From NCBI GenBank assembly GCA_025352765.1, contig JANXSI010000167.1:1-6890 (forward strand): a stretch of 6,890 nt of DNA, written 5' to 3'. This stretch comes from Devosia sp. GTDB taxonomy: Bacteria > Pseudomonadota > Alphaproteobacteria > Rhizobiales > Devosiaceae. Both the position numbers and the translations under genes were made by a program. Shown here piece by piece: positions 5,616-6,890 of this stretch; position 1 is the stretch's first letter, and each line of letters starts with the position of its first letter. The notes beneath the pieces are model-generated. The model did not search any database. It was not told the origin of the DNA and worked only from the letters and a program-made list of their open reading frames with translations.

Positions 5616-6062
5616 ATGACGGTTCACACGCCTATCGCGCCCGGCCCGAACGTGCCGAAACTCCGGCTCGCGGCGCTCTCGCACCAGTTCACTAGCAAGA
5701 ACGCCGTTCCGGTCGAAGCGATCTCCAATATCTCGCTTGATGTCGCTCCGGGCTCGTTCGTCAGCCTCATCGGACAATCGGGTTGCGGCAAGTCAACGCT
5801 GTTCAACATCCTCGCCGGGCTGCTCACGCCAAGTTCGGGACGCGTACTTCTCGACGACATGGACATTACCGGACGGGCGGGCCTGGTCTCATACATGCTG
5901 CAGAAAGACCTGCTGCTGCCGTGGCGGACCGTCCTCGACAACGTCATCTACGGGCTCAAGATCCAGGGCATGGATCGGCGCGAGGCGCGCGACGTTGCTG
6001 AGCCGTTGATGGACCGCTATGGACTGGGCAAATTCAAGAAGCACTATCCGAACAGCCTCTCT
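5616..6062 (+). pseudogene. ABC transporter ATPase of nitrate/sulfonate/taurine type, 3'-truncated
   Basis: ATG 5616 follows AGGAAGGA by six bases. Residues 1-149 are the N-terminal half of an ABC ATPase: Walker A GQSGCGKST (residues 53-61), Q-loop at Q96 in YMLQKDLLLPW, and the helical region through KKHYPNSLS. The form matches SsuB/TauB/NrtD-like ATPases of uptake systems, whose substrate cannot be read from this half. The sequence stops at LS of the LSGG signature. Walker B, the D-loop and the switch histidine are all missing, so it cannot hydrolyse ATP normally. The frame continues to 6155 through unrelated sequence of a 186-residue open frame (its first possible start is an upstream 5595 codon). 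No permease or binding-protein gene is present, consistent with loss by deletion. Confidence 0.88.
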
Positions 6063-6231
6063 GTTCCTGACCAGGGCCGGCGTCCTCGTAAGTCCCGGCT
6101 ATCAGTTCGGGGAGGGGTGCGACGCCTTCTTCCGGGTTTGTTACGCTCGCGATGAGGCAGTCTGGTCAGATGCCCTTGATCGAATGATTGATGCACTCGA
6201 CATCGAGGCGCGGCAGCGCGGGCTGGCGTAA
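6058..6231 (+). pseudogene. PLP-dependent aminotransferase (class I/II fold), C-terminal remnant
   Basis: In a different frame from the ATPase, LFLTRAGVLVSPGYQFG, then FFRVCYARDEAVWSDALDRM and a helical tail to TAA 6229-6231 give the C-terminal small-domain end of a class I/II aminotransferase. The FRVCYA strand contains the conserved arginine that binds the substrate carboxylate in this fold. The PLP-lysine and all of the large domain are absent. An open frame begins at ATG 6019, but its first 13 or so codons are merely ATPase sequence read in another frame. The stop shares one base with the RidA start (TAATG), so the two belonged to one operon; aminotransferases and RidA proteins are common partners because PLP enzymes can release reactive enamines. 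Confidence 0.75.
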
Positions 6232-6608
6232 TGAAGCGGATTGTCGATACTGCCTTAGCGCCGCCCCCTGCAGGCGCATATGCGCAGGCCGTGGAGGCCT
6301 CCGGCACCTTCTTGTACATCTCAGGTCAGACGGCTCGCCTACCCGACGGCACACGCCTTACGGATCGGCCATTCGAGGAGCAAGCCAGGCAAGTAATGGA
6401 CAATGTGCAAGCCGTGGCAAAAGCAGCTGGTTACGATCTTGCCTCCCAGTGCGTCCAGGTCACCGCCTACCTTCGAAATCTCGAGGACCGCGACGCCTTC
6501 GACCGGGTCATGGCCGAGTACACGTACCAGTCACCGCCCGCTCGTGCATTGGTCCAGTCGAACCTTGTCGGAACGGACCTACAGGTTCAAGCCGTCCTCG
6601 CCCGGTAG
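6231..6608 (+). CDS. RidA (YjgF/YER057c/UK114) family protein, probable enamine/imine deaminase
   Basis: The 125-residue product has the family's normal length and layout: GAYAQAV (Y17), ISGQTAR, FEEQARQVMDNVQAVAKAAG, YLRNLEDRDAF, and PPARALVQSNL with the conserved Arg at position 105. RidA proteins form trimers and hydrolyse reactive 2-aminoacrylate-type enamines/imines made by PLP enzymes, protecting other PLP enzymes. Arg105 is the key substrate-carboxylate residue and is present. Position 120, Glu in canonical RidA, is Gln here (LQVQAV), which may alter catalysis or place the protein in a divergent Rid subgroup. The start ATG overlaps the aminotransferase stop by one base and has no strong ribosome site, pointing to coupled translation. 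It is the only intact gene of the sigma-54 unit. Confidence 0.93.
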   Translation: MKRIVDTALAPPPAGAYAQAVEASGTFLYISGQTARLPDGTRLTDRPFEEQARQVMDNVQAVAKAAGYDLASQCVQVTAYLRNLEDRDAFDRVMAEYTYQSPPARALVQSNLVGTDLQVQAVLAR

Positions 6609-6729
6609 GCAAGCTTGGTTTTTTAACTTTAGGTTTATGCACCCATAGACCCACGTGCTCTGCGGTGGGCCCGCAATTCCTTGCGTGCAGTCAAGTAACG
6701 CGGCGCCAGGCGATGAACAGGTGACAGGT
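6609..6729. other. Junction segment between RidA and the methyltransferase fragment
   Basis: No gene is supported. An 8-bp palindrome CAAGCTTG (6610-6617) followed by six T (6619-6624) lies immediately after the RidA stop and could give weak termination. A short direct repeat ACAGGTG/ACAGGTC (6717-6730) sits where similarity to the methyltransferase ends. The minus-strand frame stays open across the segment but its sequence is not methyltransferase-like. Confidence 0.3.
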
Positions 6730-6890
6730 CCTTTGAGCGGGGCAACCAGAAACTCAATGAAGTCAGCCGACGACATCTCGCCGGTTCCCATCACAAACTC
6801 GCGGTGACGAACCTTCCCGAGGCCCGAAACATGGCCGTCGATCTTGACGTTGTAAGGTGGGTCACTGAGCATCGCCGCTGCATGTTCAGC
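6730..6890 (-). pseudogene. DNA methyltransferase (DPPYN, beta-class adenine/cytosine N4/N6 type), fragment
   Basis: Reading the minus strand from the window edge gives SDPPYN, the catalytic motif IV of amino-methylating DNA methyltransferases, then a GHVSGLGKVRHREF stretch and MGTGEMSSADFIEFL. I recognise this as the ParB-like-domain-containing DNA modification methylase found in rhizobia. After about VAPLKG (base 6730) the expected continuation with the FVCMDWRH-type segment is missing and unrelated residues follow to a stop at 6579. The gene is therefore cut at its 3' side; its 5' part lies beyond the window. It belongs to a different source from the genes to its left, since it converges on them. 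Confidence 0.8.

Noticed and set aside
6579..6729. Continuation of the methyltransferase frame to its stop at 6579
   Set aside because: The residues after about VAPLKG do not resemble the family; the frame is open by chance past the break.

Overview
The window looks like an accessory, decaying region of a GC-rich alphaproteobacterium, most likely of the rhizobial type (Bradyrhizobium or a relative). The grounds are codon use, the IS630-type transposase tail, the sigma-54 (-24/-12) promoter, and the mix of gene fragments of unrelated origin. The genus is an inference from style; no rRNA or housekeeping marker is present.

Layout. Bases 1-450 hold the 3' end of an IS630-family transposase abutting a small membrane protein that has no credible start. 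A secreted protein (775-1587) follows: signal peptide, three Cys-bounded Gly-rich repeats, a Pro-rich linker and an SH3-like tail. It ends at a strong hairpin (1594-1619). A LuxR-type regulator lies on the minus strand (1899-3032), with its own hairpin behind it (1855-1875). The 433-base gap upstream of the regulator holds two neighbouring dyad symmetries and leads into a small beta-rich protein read the other way (3466-3888). Bases 4154-4901 are the remains of a type I restriction specificity subunit (hsdS), broken by one extra base in an A run.

Bases 4902-5615 are non-coding but rich in signals: a good sigma-54 promoter (5329-5344), upstream dyads that could bind an enhancer-binding protein, and two hairpins in the predicted leader RNA. 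Downstream is a nitrate/sulfonate-type ABC transporter ATPase that stops at the first residues of its LSGG signature (about 6062). It is joined directly to the C-terminal tail of a PLP-dependent aminotransferase (about 6058-6231). The aminotransferase stop overlaps the start of an intact RidA-family gene (6231-6608). The simplest reading is an internal deletion in one sigma-54-controlled operon (ABC transporter, aminotransferase, RidA) that leaves RidA as the only complete protein. The last 160 bases carry a minus-strand fragment of a DNA adenine-type methyltransferase (DPPYN motif), cut off at about 6730.

Intact, probably functional genes are the secreted three-repeat protein, the LuxR regulator, RidA, and perhaps the small beta-rich protein. 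I see no CRISPR array, tRNA, rRNA, complete mobile element or recognisable complete defence system. The strongest candidates for new biology are the secreted three-repeat protein and the orphaned sigma-54/RidA unit.
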